Source of the DNA: Pseudoscleropodium purum
Taxonomy: Eukaryota; Streptophyta; Bryopsida; Hypnales; Brachytheciaceae
Length of the DNA: 64,000 bases
NCBI GenBank assembly: GCA_963969395.1
Contig: OZ017795.1
Span: 6,324,001 to 6,388,000 of the forward strand
Direction of reading: 5' to 3'
Of this stretch, positions 47,371-59,615 are shown in pieces. Positions within the stretch are counted from its first letter, which is position 1; every line of letters starts with the position of its first letter. Position numbers and translations under genes: made by a program. The notes under the pieces are model-generated. The model worked only from the letters and a program-made list of their open reading frames with translations. It was not told the origin of the DNA and did no database searches.

Positions 47371-49860
47371 GATCTGACTCTGTTTGCATCAGTCACTTAT
47401 TTGGATCTTTGAGGTTTTCAAATTATCTTAGCTCTTGGGTCCTGTGAGGTGTTGCTTGCATTTCTTTGGGAGTTAAGCTTTCCTCTACATCCCGATTCTG
47501 ATCGCTCGTATTTTTATAAACTTATTTGGGACTGTGTGCCTGCTGATCCCTGTGGTTGTCTACGAGAGATCGGCAGGTAACTGATCTACTCTTCTCTTGC
47601 CGATAGCAGTGTTCCTGCTTGAAGCGTGTGCGGTGGGCAGCCGCGATTGCATTGTCTTCTTCGGCAGCCTGTTTTTCGCTCTTAGCACACCATTGTAAGT
47701 TCTTCAATGTTCACTGCCGTTGTATATTGCGACAGGCTCGCATCATCTTTTGTTTCTATGTTCGGCCACTCTATATTGAAATCTGCTTCCATGCAGGACA
47801 GCATCCTGTCGGACACTGAAGTCGGCATTTGAGCTCATGTTTCTTTATTTGGTTTCTAGTCGATCCTCCAGTTCACAGCGTTTTGAATAATCACAAGAAT
47901 GTTTGTCGTGCTTACAATATCATGAGTTCATTCTGTGGCGTCTCTTTATGGCAGATTTCGCTTTTCATCGGAAAACTTGGTAGGCGTTTGTTTCCTTGTA
48001 TTCCGAGATTTCCGAGTATATTTTGAAGTGCTTCTCTTCAGCAATTGACGTCGTAGTTGTCTGTTTAGTTTCGTCAGCTTCAATTGCTGTGATTGTGTTC
48101 ATTGCCATGACTTTGCTTGTATTGCTGGTCGGTGGGCTCATCTTCATGGGCAAGAGCGCGTCAGTAGTGTGCTGCGGCGGGTCAGACTTACTTCTGGAAT
48201 TCAAGATGGCTATCTGGGGAGTTGCCCCTGTTTTGCAGAGCGCTTGACGGAGTGACCTTTTTGAGTACTTGTTGATCTTTCCGTATTGTGCAGTCGGAGC
48301 GATTTGTATTGTCTTTGGTGCTTTAGCATTTCAGTTAATAGTTTGTATCTACTGCATATCTGGCATGTGAGCTTTTGATAGATTGTTCCGCTCATGGGTC
48401 GATGATAAGTGGAATCTCTCACTTCAGCTATAACACTGTTCTCAGGATGGAAAATCGAACATCCTGATACAATATATGAGCATTGCAGTGCTGAATGGAG
48501 CTGTTTCATGAAACCGATGCGTAGATTCTCCCGACGGTTTCTCCAGGTTCGTGTCCAAGTGTTTGCAGCTACCGACATACCGAACTTTTTGAATCATAAA
48601 CGGTTAAAAGTGACATTCTCTGAAAGGTATGGTCCTGCTCTCAAACTCCTGTACTGTACTGGTTTGCAATAAAATTCCTTACGTGTTAGTTATTCAAAAT
48701 CTTTCATCAAAATAGTTGATTTACTGATTTATCTTAATTTTAATAGATACGGAACAAGTTTGCCAATCCATGAACTCATCGTGAACTTTAATGACTGGAT
48801 ACGTTCGTTATGATATCATCTTTAACATCTTCAGAAAGGACACACGGTTCTTTAGAATGTGGTTCTTTGATGATTCTGATCAACATCTTTGTTCACCGCT
48901 GCAGATTTTTAAGCGGTCCAGTGACACTTCATAGGTGTGATCTGATCAACGCTCGATGGGGATACCGCTGCTTACGATGCTTTGCTGATGCTTTGCTGAT
49001 GCTTTGCTGATGCTTGTCGAGGCTTGCACTTCATGTATCTTGATCTTCGTTAATGAATTTCGATGAATGTCGTGTATTGAAACTGCTGAACGACCTCTTT
49101 CGCTGCTTTTAATGTATGAAGATTGGGTAGTTGCTCTTCTGATTCCACGCTCTAAGCTGTGGAGGGATATTCCTAAGCACGTCTGTGCTTTCAAGAACAA
49201 GATCCCTGAAGTTCAGGCCGCACCGTGGAATGTATTATTATTATGAAGACCGTCCTGGTGCACAAGTGTCTCTTCCTCCTACTGTTGAAGTTTTCATATG
49301 TACGTAATTTAGTAACCACAGGGGATTCACTTATGTATTGTTGAACCAGTTGACGGTTGTTCCGGTTTGTCCCTAAATGCTACCTCAGTTCTGCATTCAG
49401 TATTTTCAGCAAACCTAGAAATACTTGTGACAGTCGTGAGTTTCATTTGAAATGTCTGGTGCTCACTGCTCAGGCGATTGTCTGTGGGTACCATGGAAAA
49501 GTTAAGATTCAACACGTGCAGACTTAACAGCTAGGTTTAGGTTGAATGAATTCCACACGTGCAAGCCTGCTCTCTCTAATGGGCTATAGTTTGACATCGC
49601 ACGCAAGCCTTAACTGCTACAACTGTTCACACCTTGTCATAATTAAGACTGTTAATCATGACTGTTTACTTGACAATAGGCTGTAAAGGTTATGCTTCAT
49701 GCGAAGGTTAACTTTCGTGTGAGGTCGGTCCTGCTAGAATGCACCGATGCGTGAACGCCACCATTGCTTTCGACGTAGGTCCATGGACGCCTGGTCAATG
49801 GGCAGAAGAAGCAAAATTTGCAAAGCGTCAGCAAAACTCACTTAGCAAGTGCAGAATCCA
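47371..49860. other. GC-balanced region downstream of PLATZ, no gene recognised
   Basis: About 2.5 kb keeps a composition closer to the PLATZ transcript than to the surrounding AT-rich DNA. Several intron-like boundaries are visible (ATTGTAAGT at 47692; TTCCATGCAG ending about 47797). The longest frame (47996-48247) has a hydrophobic core but lacks an upstream ATG covering it. It could be an extended or alternatively spliced 3' UTR, a long non-coding RNA or an old gene remnant. Confidence 0.35.
48976..49015. repeat. 11-bp tandem repeat
   Basis: GATGCTTTGCT is repeated three times exactly, with a partial fourth copy. Confidence 0.9.
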
Positions 49861-50028
49861 ATGATGGCTTCTTAACCCTCAGTAAGCACTCACCCTAAGG
49901 TTTAGTAAGATTACTTTTGAATATTATAATAATTGAACCCTGTAACATATTTGAATCATTGATTCCTGTAGGGGTATTATTTCTTCTTTCCATTGATATT
50001 TATTACATTATTTTTCTTGAAGCTTCTT

Positions 50029-50757
50029 TAACCCTTATCTTGAAGTTTTATGACTAAGTTTTCACAAAAATGCTAGAAAACTGTTATTTTTAGTAGAAGT
50101 ACCAAGTTTTTGAAAAAAAAACTTTTTTTGACACATGTAACTATAGGATCTTGTAGTATGTTGACTTGAGAAAATTTGATGAAAATTTCAGATATTTCTA
50201 GTGTGTGGATTGCAAGATATAAACATTCAAATTCATTGAAATCATTTTTTTGGCCCAATGGGAAAAAAAGGTAGTTGCACTTTACAAGCTCACTTTTCTA
50301 TGAAAAATGTCCCAAATAATGGTGTTTCTTTGGATTCTTTTTTTGAGACAAATTGGCCACATGCTTAAAAATTTTCATATCATTTGGAATTGTATAAACA
50401 TACAAGAAAAAAATAGTAAGTAGATAGTAGTAGAAAACGAATCAAAATACTAAATTGTAAAGAATTTAATTATGAAATTGAAAAATGCCAATCCCAATGG
50501 TTGCAATGTTGTAATAAATAATCTACATCCTATGATTTTATATTTTCCAAGAATATTGAAAATTGAGTAAGCTAAAGGTCTTCAAAGTTTATTTTAGAAT
50601 TGACAATCCATAACTACCCGTAAACAAAGAATCCTCGTAACTCTTGACCCATTGATCAAAATAGAATGAATTATAGCTTTTTGTATATATATAACTCTAG
50701 AAAAACAATTTCAAATTTTGTTTTTGAAGAAAGTGATTTTTTTAATATGGCCCAATG
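50029..50757 (+). mobile_element. R1 repeat, copy truncated on the right
   Basis: Begins TA-ACCCTTATCTTG. It carries AAAACTGTTATTTTTAGTAG, TATAGGATCTTGTAGTATG, AGTGTGTGGATTGCAAGATA and CAATTTCAAATTTTG in the R1 order. The expected CTTTAGGG...TA right end is not found. Confidence 0.6.
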
Positions 50758-53024
50758 TATAAAAGAGATTTAAACTTAATGACCACTTGCAAAGAGGTTT
50801 TAACCTTAGTAAAAGTTTCTAGAGGTTTTGGATTTAATACATGACTTTGGAGATTACTAAAGAAATGAAGGATGCATCCATCCAATTAGTAATAAGATCA
50901 TTTTTGGTTGACTACCTTAGTAATAGATCCATCATTTTTTCAAATTAAATTTGAAGGGTATCCTTGCCTTGTCCCATGAAGTTGAGCCCAAAATTTTGTC
51001 CTTCAAAATGATATTCTAGCTTAAATTTTGCCCTCTTCTAAATGAAAGACCTCAATGCCCTTCGCTCCTTTTAAATTTCTACTATGTATAATTATATAGA
51101 GAATTGACATCTATATAGTAAAACTTGAATAATCATGATATATAAGCTAGTACTTGAAATTTCATTGCTTTCATTCACTTGAAGACATTATAGTGAATAA
51201 AGAACGAAAAGAATTGTGATTTCTTTCAAGGGCTATTACCTCAAATTCCTAGTTGGATATTCTATGATTTGTACTCTATATTCATTATCTTATCCCAACA
51301 ATTCTTGAAGTTTTAGTGGGGAGGTTCCTCAAAACAAAAAAAATTAAAAGCAACAACTAATGAAAATTCAGAAGAATGTAGGTGAGGTAGCTGTGAGCCT
51401 AGTAGTTGTCACTTGGGCCTTGGATTTTTTTTTTCTTTTTCGCTTTTGCTCATTTCTTATAGCCTTTGGGTCCAAATGGCTTGAAAAGTGTAATAACATT
51501 GTAAGTGGTAGAAGTCCCTACGATTGCAGTGTGTTAATTCCTAAAAGTTTGGAAGTGCTCTAAACACTTGCATTTACCATTTCCAATGTCTAGATAAGTG
51601 TTTAATATGTCGATTAGGAGTTTGAGATAGATTTGAGCCCTAGGAGATATAGCTACAAAATATCTTTATTTGAGATTATTATTGGATTTATCAAAATCCA
51701 CTAATTCTTGAGGATGCGTGACGAAGGTTAGTAAAAAGTGTTTTGGGCATAAAAGCAGGTTAGGAGCTCAACAGTGAAGTTGGCTTGTGAAGATTCCCTC
51801 ATACGGGAGTGATTCTTCCCTGGAGGAATTAAATTAGGAGGTAAAGAATTTAGACCTCTCCACAAATGATGCAAGTAAATATGTAAACTTTCAATTAGCA
51901 TTTGGAAGCTTCCTAGAGGTTGCCCAAGAAGTTTTGTAATTTTCCAAATTGCAAAAGATGACTCCATGGGAAGTCAACCGCATTTACCGGCGATTATAAA
52001 TTCATAGAAATTATCTAGGTAGCGGTAAAATTCCACTAAAAATTAGAATAGCTTTTTTTAGCTTAAATTAGTACCTGGCCAAATTTCAAGACATTCTGAC
52101 ACCTACAAGTATAAGAATTGGCAACAACACCAAATTTTAACGGTTTTCAAGAACATTGGACAGGTTGACCGGCGTACTAGGCACATGCGGTGTCCAAATG
52201 AAGTAAACTTGGACTCTTTTCTTACTATCTTGGACCTTCTAGACAATCTAGGCTAGTCAAAACCTTGAGAAAAGGCAAATTCCAATATATGGATTTTCTA
52301 CCTTTTCACTAGTTAGCAATTCGTTGTCTTTTGCTTGCGAAATAGGTTGAGGAGTAGAGTTAGGGGTATCTTTAGGCTAATTTGTGGTTCTTAAATGTTT
52401 CTTGTTTCGTACTAACCGTGAACTACAAGTTTCCAACTAACCTTCATGTGTTTGATATTAGAAAGTGGTGTTATACCACTAAACAGCAAAGCTATTACCC
52501 TAAAACAACTTCTATATTATCAATTAGTATTTTGTTGTCAAAATCCTAGTATCCAAACTCCCTTAAATGGCAAAGCTTTGACTTTAAACATAATTTCCCT
52601 TTAAAGTGCTTTTTATTTGTGTTTCTAAATTTTGGCTTAACAAACCAAATGGCAAAGCTTCATTCCCCCCTTAACTTTCCTATTTAGTTTTAGTTTAAAG
52701 GGTCCCCATACGGAGACCCCAAGGATTGACAGGCAACGTCCATTTGAGTTCTTTGGGAAAATTCCCCAAAAGCGAGAATTTGGAACCAGCTAGCCACCAG
52801 TGGCTAGCTCCAGCAGCTAGCTAGTATATAATAGTAAGCCAATAAGTACACAGTAGCAAGCCAGCAAGTAGCTGGCCTTTACAAGGCCGTTGCTGGGTAC
52901 CTTCCTAGCCTGATTTGACTTACATATATCATTTGGAAAAGACTCCAAATCAAGGGATGATGTCCATAGGGCCCCTTTTTGCCTTATTTTGATTTTTCCT
53001 AAACACCAAACTTAGATATGAGGG
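50758..53024. other. AT-rich intergenic DNA, nothing recognised
   Basis: Short frames only. It contains an inverted 9-base pair at 52789-52808 (GCTAGCCAC...GTGGCTAGC) within a CTAGC-rich stretch to about 52880. Confidence 0.45.
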
Positions 53025-53360
53025 ATCTAAGGCTTCACCAAAATCAATTCAAGATATCAAAGCTTTACCAAAATTCAACCAAGGCTTCACCAAAATCAAT
53101 TCAAGAGCAACCAAGGCTTTACCAAAATCAACCAAAGCATCCGGCTTCACCAAAATCAATTGAAGAGTAGCCAGGCTTCACTATAAATAAGCACGAGCAT
53201 CCAAGACCTCACCAAAATCAATTCAAGAGTAACCAAGCTTCACCAAATTAGCTAGAGCTTCACCAAAGATTGACTAGAGCATCTAGGGCCTCACCAAAAT
53301 TGACTCAGAGCATCCAAGGCCTCACCAAATCCAACTCAAGGGCATCCAATTCTTCATCAA
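53025..53360. repeat. Degenerate short tandem repeat (CACCAAAATCAA phrases)
   Basis: The phrase GGCTTCACCAAAATCAATTC and variants (GCCTCACCAAAATCAA, GCTTTACCAAAATC) recur about ten times, often linked by AAGAGCAACCA or GAGCATCCAAG. Spacing is irregular at about 25-45 bp. Stops interrupt every frame, so it is not coding. Confidence 0.75.
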
Positions 53361-55430
53361 CATCAACCACTTTATGTTTAGTTGGTGTAGCATTTCATAA
53401 CACACACTTGGAGTTGTGAAGCAAGACATTGAGTGAGGATTTGCACTAAACACTTGGGAAGAAGAAGGGTCCTAATTTGCATATACACATCCATTAGGGA
53501 ATATTAAACAAGTTGGATTTTACTTACAAGATGAATAGGAAAAAACAAGAAGAAAGATAGTTGACTTTAGAAGATGCTAAACATTGGTTATTCTGAAGAA
53601 GAAGTTAGTGGAGTTGTTTAAAGCTTTGTTTGATTCTCAAAACCAAATTAGCAAAGCATTTAGCATTAGATTTGATACAATTTTCTTCCCAAGAAAATAT
53701 GTAGAAAAGAAAAAGAGAATATCTTAAAGAAGTGGGAAGAAAAAGAAAGAGGAGTCGACTGAAGGACAAGCTTAGGATGTCCTCTAAACCAACAGAAGTC
53801 TACAACAAATGAATATTATATTACCAAAAATCATCAATGGAGATGAAGCATACGATGGACAACATAGTAACAATGTTCGAGGAAGATGGAACCAATGTGG
53901 AGGTAAGTAATTGATTCTTTTACCACACTCTTTGCCTTTTTTTCCAAAAAACCATTAGAATAAGAATTAATGTTTGAAATTCCAATTAAAAGTAGAATAG
54001 CTTAGAATAGGTAGAAAATCACCCCATAGGATTTAGAATTAATTGAAAACTTACCATAGTACTTTTAGAAGATTTTACCATAGTAGTTAAAGAAAAGTTA
54101 CCAAAATTTATCCTTAAGTGAAAACTAGTTGGAAGTGGATGAAAAGTTAGTAATTCATCCAAAAGAGTCTTTTAGAGAATCTTTTAGGAATCCTAAAATC
54201 TAGAGTTATGATAGGAGTCAAAAGGTAAAAATAAAATTAATTTTGGAATTCTACAATAAAAAAGAATTACGGAAGAATTTTGATGAATTGATTAACAATC
54301 AAAATTCATTCATGAACAAAATTTACCAAAGAAGTCAAAAGTAAGAGTTTTTACCTTTTAGAAGAAAATAAAAGTAGAATTTGAAAGATTTACTTTAGAA
54401 GTAAAACAACAATCCAATTTCACCCAAAGTAACAAAATCAATTAAGAAAATTATCAACTAGGTTAAAAAATAACTAAAGAGTGATTTAAAGTTGGAATCT
54501 TGTAGAGAATATTTCCAAGATTCTAAAACCAAGTTAACCTCAAAAGTTGGAAGAATATTGAACGAAGTAGAGTAGAATGAAGTTTTCAATAAAAATAGAG
54601 CCCATTTGGATGAAAGTCAACTATAGTTGACCAAACCAAGTCAAATTCACAACTTAAGTAGAAGTTTTAGAATAGAAATTAATCCAAAATCTGCATTCAA
54701 TTTCGAAAGTTAGATTGCTAGAAATTGATGGATGAAGTTTTAGAAGTTAGTTTAATATCAAACTTCATCCGCGTATATCTCTTATAGAATTAAATCAATT
54801 TTAGACTTCTTTATCATTTTACAAAGGGCAACTTCAGCCCTACACTTTAGGCTACTTAAACTTTCCACTTGACTAACCCTTATTGGCCCTAGTTTTGGTC
54901 GTCGTAGCTACAATCGGCCCTTTTCTATTAACTCTTTGAATTTGGTTAGCAATCACTTAAGGAAAGTGCAGGTAGAACAAACAACAAAAGATCTATTTCT
55001 TAGAAGGCACAACTGGATTATATGTTGTTAGACACCCAATAGGATTTTACTACAACAAAAGCAACTAGAACCTCGTTTTGTATACTTTATTCCAAGGGTG
55101 GGAATAAAGCGCCCATAGTAGCTTGCTACGTGGTTGATGGGAGCCTACCTCAATCGACAAAATCAAGTCTCAAATTAAATTAAATTCCCTAGATATAACA
55201 TGAGACCAATTATAAACAAATCCTTTATTCACATTTATTAGTCCTAAAAAAAGTTGAAGTAATTTCTCTCTCTTCAATTCCTCTTCATTAATTGATAAGG
55301 CAAAAGTTGTCATTGCAAAATTAATGTCACCATAAAAAATTATTTAATCTTAGAAATGAGTACAATACAATATTATTTCAACTTGTGCTAATTCAAATAC
55401 ATTACAAATAATATATCCATCCATCCACAT
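53361..55430. other. AT-rich intergenic DNA, nothing recognised
   Basis: No frame of note. Confidence 0.5.
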
Positions 55431-55670
55431 CATACTTTTAGGATAGGCTAGTTGTTTGTTACGTTGAGATCTTCTAAATCCTATGTTTATCGGTTGTATT
55501 CTTGGTACCATCAGAAAGCTCTTGGCAAGGAAAAGTGTATGGTATTGTTTTTGTTGTGTTTGGACCTATGGTGTGAAAGTTACTGATTTTCAAGGTTTTC
55601 AGGAATGAAAAAATGAAAAAAAATTACTTTTACTTTTATTTAGATCATGGCAATGGCATGGGGCACACTA
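55431..55670 (-). repeat. R2 tail copy 5, inverted
   Basis: On the minus strand: GTGTGCC-like start, TAAAAGTAAAAGTAATTTT, AACTTTCACACCATAGGTCC, GCCAAGAGCTTTCTGATGG, TACCAAGAATACAACC and an AGATCTCAACGTAACAAAC-type end. It has no GC-rich body beside it. Confidence 0.7.
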
Positions 55671-55861
55671 GTTACCATTAAAATAAGAATGTCATGATAT
55701 GAATGAATACAAATGTCATATCAAAGTCAATAAAAAAGGACATTCTTGTTGACATATAACCTTGGCAAGGACATTCATATTCCTACTATCATTCCACTCC
55801 AAGTACAAGTCTATAAAAAACTCACAATTTTTTTTTTAGAAAACAATGTTTACAAAAAGGA

Positions 55862-56387
55862 AAGGAAGAACAAATCAATCCGGTTTACGCGGATAGTGAA
55901 GCTTGAGGAAGAGGCTAAGAGATAAATGCCACCTAAGGTGGTGGAAACTACTAGAGCAAAACACCTTGTTTTTACACCAAGATTCCAGGAAATCCTAACA
56001 AATGGAGTATTGCTTGTCCTCACCACAATGGAAGTAAAGAGAAATAAGGTGGCTCCTATGGGCCATGCTAGCAAGGATGGTGTCTCTCCAAGTAAGGGAA
56101 CAATTTCGGTGACATTGGTGGAGGTGCCTTAAAAAAATGTGGAGATTACGAACACGCCAAAGTCTCCACAGAATGGTTGATTGCAGAACATCATTGGCGA
56201 TGTTGAAAGAATTGTTGGCTTGTGTGTAAAGCCCCAAGTGATTGTAAGTGATGGGGGGGATCCCGGTAGCTACTTCCCTCTAAGACGGGAGTTGAGTTTG
56301 GTCAAGGGCCCACCTAATAGAAGAATTCACAATTTAACCATCCTTCTTGTGAGCACAACTTCAATTACAACAACGTTAAAACTTTGA
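55862..56387 (+). pseudogene. Unrecognised decayed coding-like frame
   Basis: One plus-strand frame reads through about 170 codons with three internal stops (before the ATG at 55926, at 56130-56132 and at about 56178). It has a protein-like mix of residues (for example MPPKVVETTRAKHLVFTPRF and IVGLCVKPQVIVSDGGD). No domain is recognised. It may be a transposon-derived fragment. Confidence 0.25.
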
Positions 56388-56447
56388 AACCAACTAACCG
56401 AGAATTGAGAGGCATTGTTGTTTCTCTAAATGAGGCAGCTTTGCTTC

Positions 56448-56495
56448 TTTTGAGCTCATTGTCATTGTGACAAAACTATCACAATGAGCTCAAAA
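56448..56495 (+). repeat. Short foldback
   Basis: TTTTGAGCTCATTGT (56448-56462) and its inverted copy ending at 56495 can pair over at least 15 bp. A duplicated CATTGTGA in the loop gives an alternative 17-bp pairing register. Confidence 0.6.
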
Positions 56496-59050
56496 TCCAA
56501 TTTTTCATTATTAATTCCTTGGGGTATGAAGTTAATTAAAAATTAATTTATATTTTGTTAGGACTCATATCCTATATCTATACTTGTATCCACATCTAGA
56601 TCTGGATTTGGATCAATGTCATTTGGAACTCCATCGACAATTTTTTTTAGGAAGATCGATGGACCACATTCACCAGCATTCACGATGTATTTGTAAAATC
56701 AGATCAACAATAGTTGGAGGGTTTTTAATTTTTTCTTAAAATAAAATCAAGAAGATCAATGGTTCAAGTTGCAATGGGTGGCATGCACAAGGTTGCCTGC
56801 CTCTTTTTAAAACATTGTGTGTTTAGATTAAAGCTCAAGTCAAATCAAGTACACACATTTGTACAAATATTGTGGACCAGGATATTAATTTGAATGCTAA
56901 AGATTGTGTTATATATGAATTCACACCTTCATATTGTGAAAATGTCCACAATGGCTTTGAAGACGTTTTAACCTACAATGTAATTGAACACCATTGATTC
57001 TTCTATTAGAGAGTAATGTGCAACAAAATGTGTTGGTAGTGGTTTGAACTAATTACATTGGTTACCATGACCATGAGAAATGATTCACAATTTTATGATC
57101 AATTCGACATGGTACTATGTTATTGTTCGCATGGGAGAGGTTGAATTGGAATCAATACCCCATTCACTGCTTAAATGTCGTGTTAGTTGAGGGAAAAATA
57201 GTTGCAATCATTCAAACTCCCCACAACTAGGATCCCCTCAACGCCACGTAGTAGTTGAAAAATTGATAGAGTCCACTTCCAAATTGTCACTTTCACATAT
57301 GCATTCAATGTTGGTTGATTGAGTGTTGTTCAAAAGCATTCGTTGTTGCATTACTTTGATAGCATTCACTAGGGCATTTGACAAAGTCTGAAATTCATTA
57401 CTAGAGTAAACATTTTTGACAACTTTCTTTTGTCTAGTTATGGTTGTGTAATTTCAAAGTGTACCTTACTTGTTATAGAAGCATAGGACTATGAATATAT
57501 AGGGTTGTCACCAACCAAATCTTTTAAAACACATGTTTGCTTGATAATTGAGCCACCACATCATTTAGCTTGGCATTCTTTATGTGTGAGTGAAAATAAA
57601 TACCACTATCAAGAGAAACACAACTACAATCACAATGCTTGTAAGCATATCATAGGATTGTACTTTGTTCAATTTGAAGCAAAAATATTGAATCAACTTA
57701 TAACCTTTAAGTTGGCAAGACATGGCTAATTCACCTTTGTATATAGTCTAATTTTTCTTGAACTGGAAAGGACTTAATTAATCTAAGCAACTCAAGAGGC
57801 ACAATGTGGTATCTTGTTGAAAATTTCAACTTTAATAATATTGCATCAACCAACATTGGATTTTGCAATAGCCTTAGAGAGAGGGATTTGATGGTTTGAT
57901 GGTTTTTAACTGAGCATCAATCATGTTGGGATTGGAGACTCATTGTCATACTATCAATGCTAGAGACTCTTCTACCTCCAATTGGAAAATTGCAAGAAAA
58001 TTAAATTTTGAGGTATGCAGAATTTGTTGCACTTCTAACAATCCTTCCATTGCAAATGCAATATTCAGTGTTGAGCTTTTTCCCTCCTAGCTTCCTCTAG
58101 AAATCACGAATGAGCAATTGCTATGTCCTCATCAATGGCAATGATGAGGAAAGACATGACCATGACATAAAAAGCAGTAGACAAAATTGGCAATTTGTTG
58201 ACTACCTCGGCAAACATGAGTTGCTTTTTGATGTCTGTTATTTGATGTGGTTTTTGACTTTCTATTGAATTTCTAGCACAAATATTGGAGGATATTTGTT
58301 CGTGAAGTATGGAGATACATAAATGCTAGATGCATGATCTTTCTCGTTCAATTCCGTCTGATATATTGGATACTAGCATTCAGGAAGATTTTATACTTGG
58401 ATAGTCATTAGCCTTCATTTTAGAAGCTTCATCAGTCTTGACTCTATTCTTCTTGGTTGAAGGCTGGAAAACCTATATTCTAACAAGTCAAAAATCATTT
58501 ATTTTTATTCTTTATTGGCCTAAAACTTTTCAAAAAAAATTCAATTAGCCAAAATACTTAATCACATTAAAATTAGGCGTGATATGACATAATGGGAGTT
58601 CTAACAAGTCCATCACCGGTTGATGGCCATGGATTCTTATAACCTTTCATACAATTCCTTCGTAAAAATAGTATGAGAGATCATAAGGGTCACCCCTTGA
58701 TGATGCAAATTTGGGAAGAATGACCTCCATCTTATAAATATACAATACAACAAAAAAATCAAAAGAAAAAAATCAAGCAATAAAGTAAAAAGAAATCATC
58801 AAGATCAAAATTAGCATCTTCACCTTCATGATCCAAATGTCCATGAAGATATTTTTCAGGGTGAGAAAACAACCATTTTGAAATTCCTAAAGTTCTTTTA
58901 TAAAAAAAATAGCTTCTACTAATATAGACTTGTAGTTGGCTTACATGCCTTCTATTGCAAGAAGTATAATTGATTTCAAGTTCTTAGTTTGAAGCTTATT
59001 GTGGAATTTGGTTTTAATGCAATTTTGAATGGAAAAGGCTCATTTACATT
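56496..59050. other. AT-rich intergenic DNA, no gene recognised
   Basis: On the minus strand around 57280-57410 a stretch reads as a plausible peptide (NEFQTLSNALVNAIKVMQQR), and 58100-58230 has another open segment. Stops and frame changes follow, and no family is recognised. A decayed transposon is possible. Confidence 0.35.
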
Positions 59051-59226
59051 CAGGGTTGACACGACGTCCGGACGCGGACGTTGTGTCTGCAGCGTCCGGT
59101 GACATTCGCGGTCCCCGCGGATGCAGCGTCCACCGGGACCACCCCGTCTGCCCCGTCCGCCCTGTTCGCTTTGACGACCCTATTTCTCCCAACCGCCCTA
59201 CCCAAACTGCCCTGCAGTCACTCCCT
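59051..59226 (+). mobile_element. GC-rich hAT-type terminus, truncated copy
   Basis: Starts CAGGGTTGAC and continues GACGTCCGGACGCGGACG. This is a close inverted counterpart of the right end of the element at 62906-63178, which reads CAAGGTTGACATGACGTCC on the minus strand. Similarity runs for about 85 bases and resumes in an inner phrase (CCGTCCGCCCTGTTCGCTTT). A matching right end is not found, so this copy is truncated or diverged. Confidence 0.6.
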
Positions 59227-59615
59227 TAATCTTTAAACAATTAAATCTTAAATGAAGTGCAATGGTTCGCGATTTGTTATTAAAACAATGTCTCTTATAA
59301 ATTGAAAGATTATAAAGTTTGACCATGAGTCCATAATAGTCTTGAAACTATGAAAAAATTCCAATTCATTTTCAAAAGGCAAACTAAAAAAGTTTGTGAC
59401 TTCAAATATATATATATACTATTTAAAAAATTGAGATCAACACAAATACAAACATAATCAATATGGGCAAAATGTATTGAATTTAATATAGAATACCATA
59501 CATTGTGCACATTTGGCTAATTGCACATATAATTTTTTTCATTCCAACTCTATATTTCTAAACTAATTTTTAATGCCTATATAACCTATTCAACTACTAC
59601 TTCTGCACTACCAAT

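Noticed and set aside
47996..48247. 83-codon hydrophobic frame downstream of PLATZ
   Set aside because: No ATG precedes the hydrophobic core and no family is recognised.
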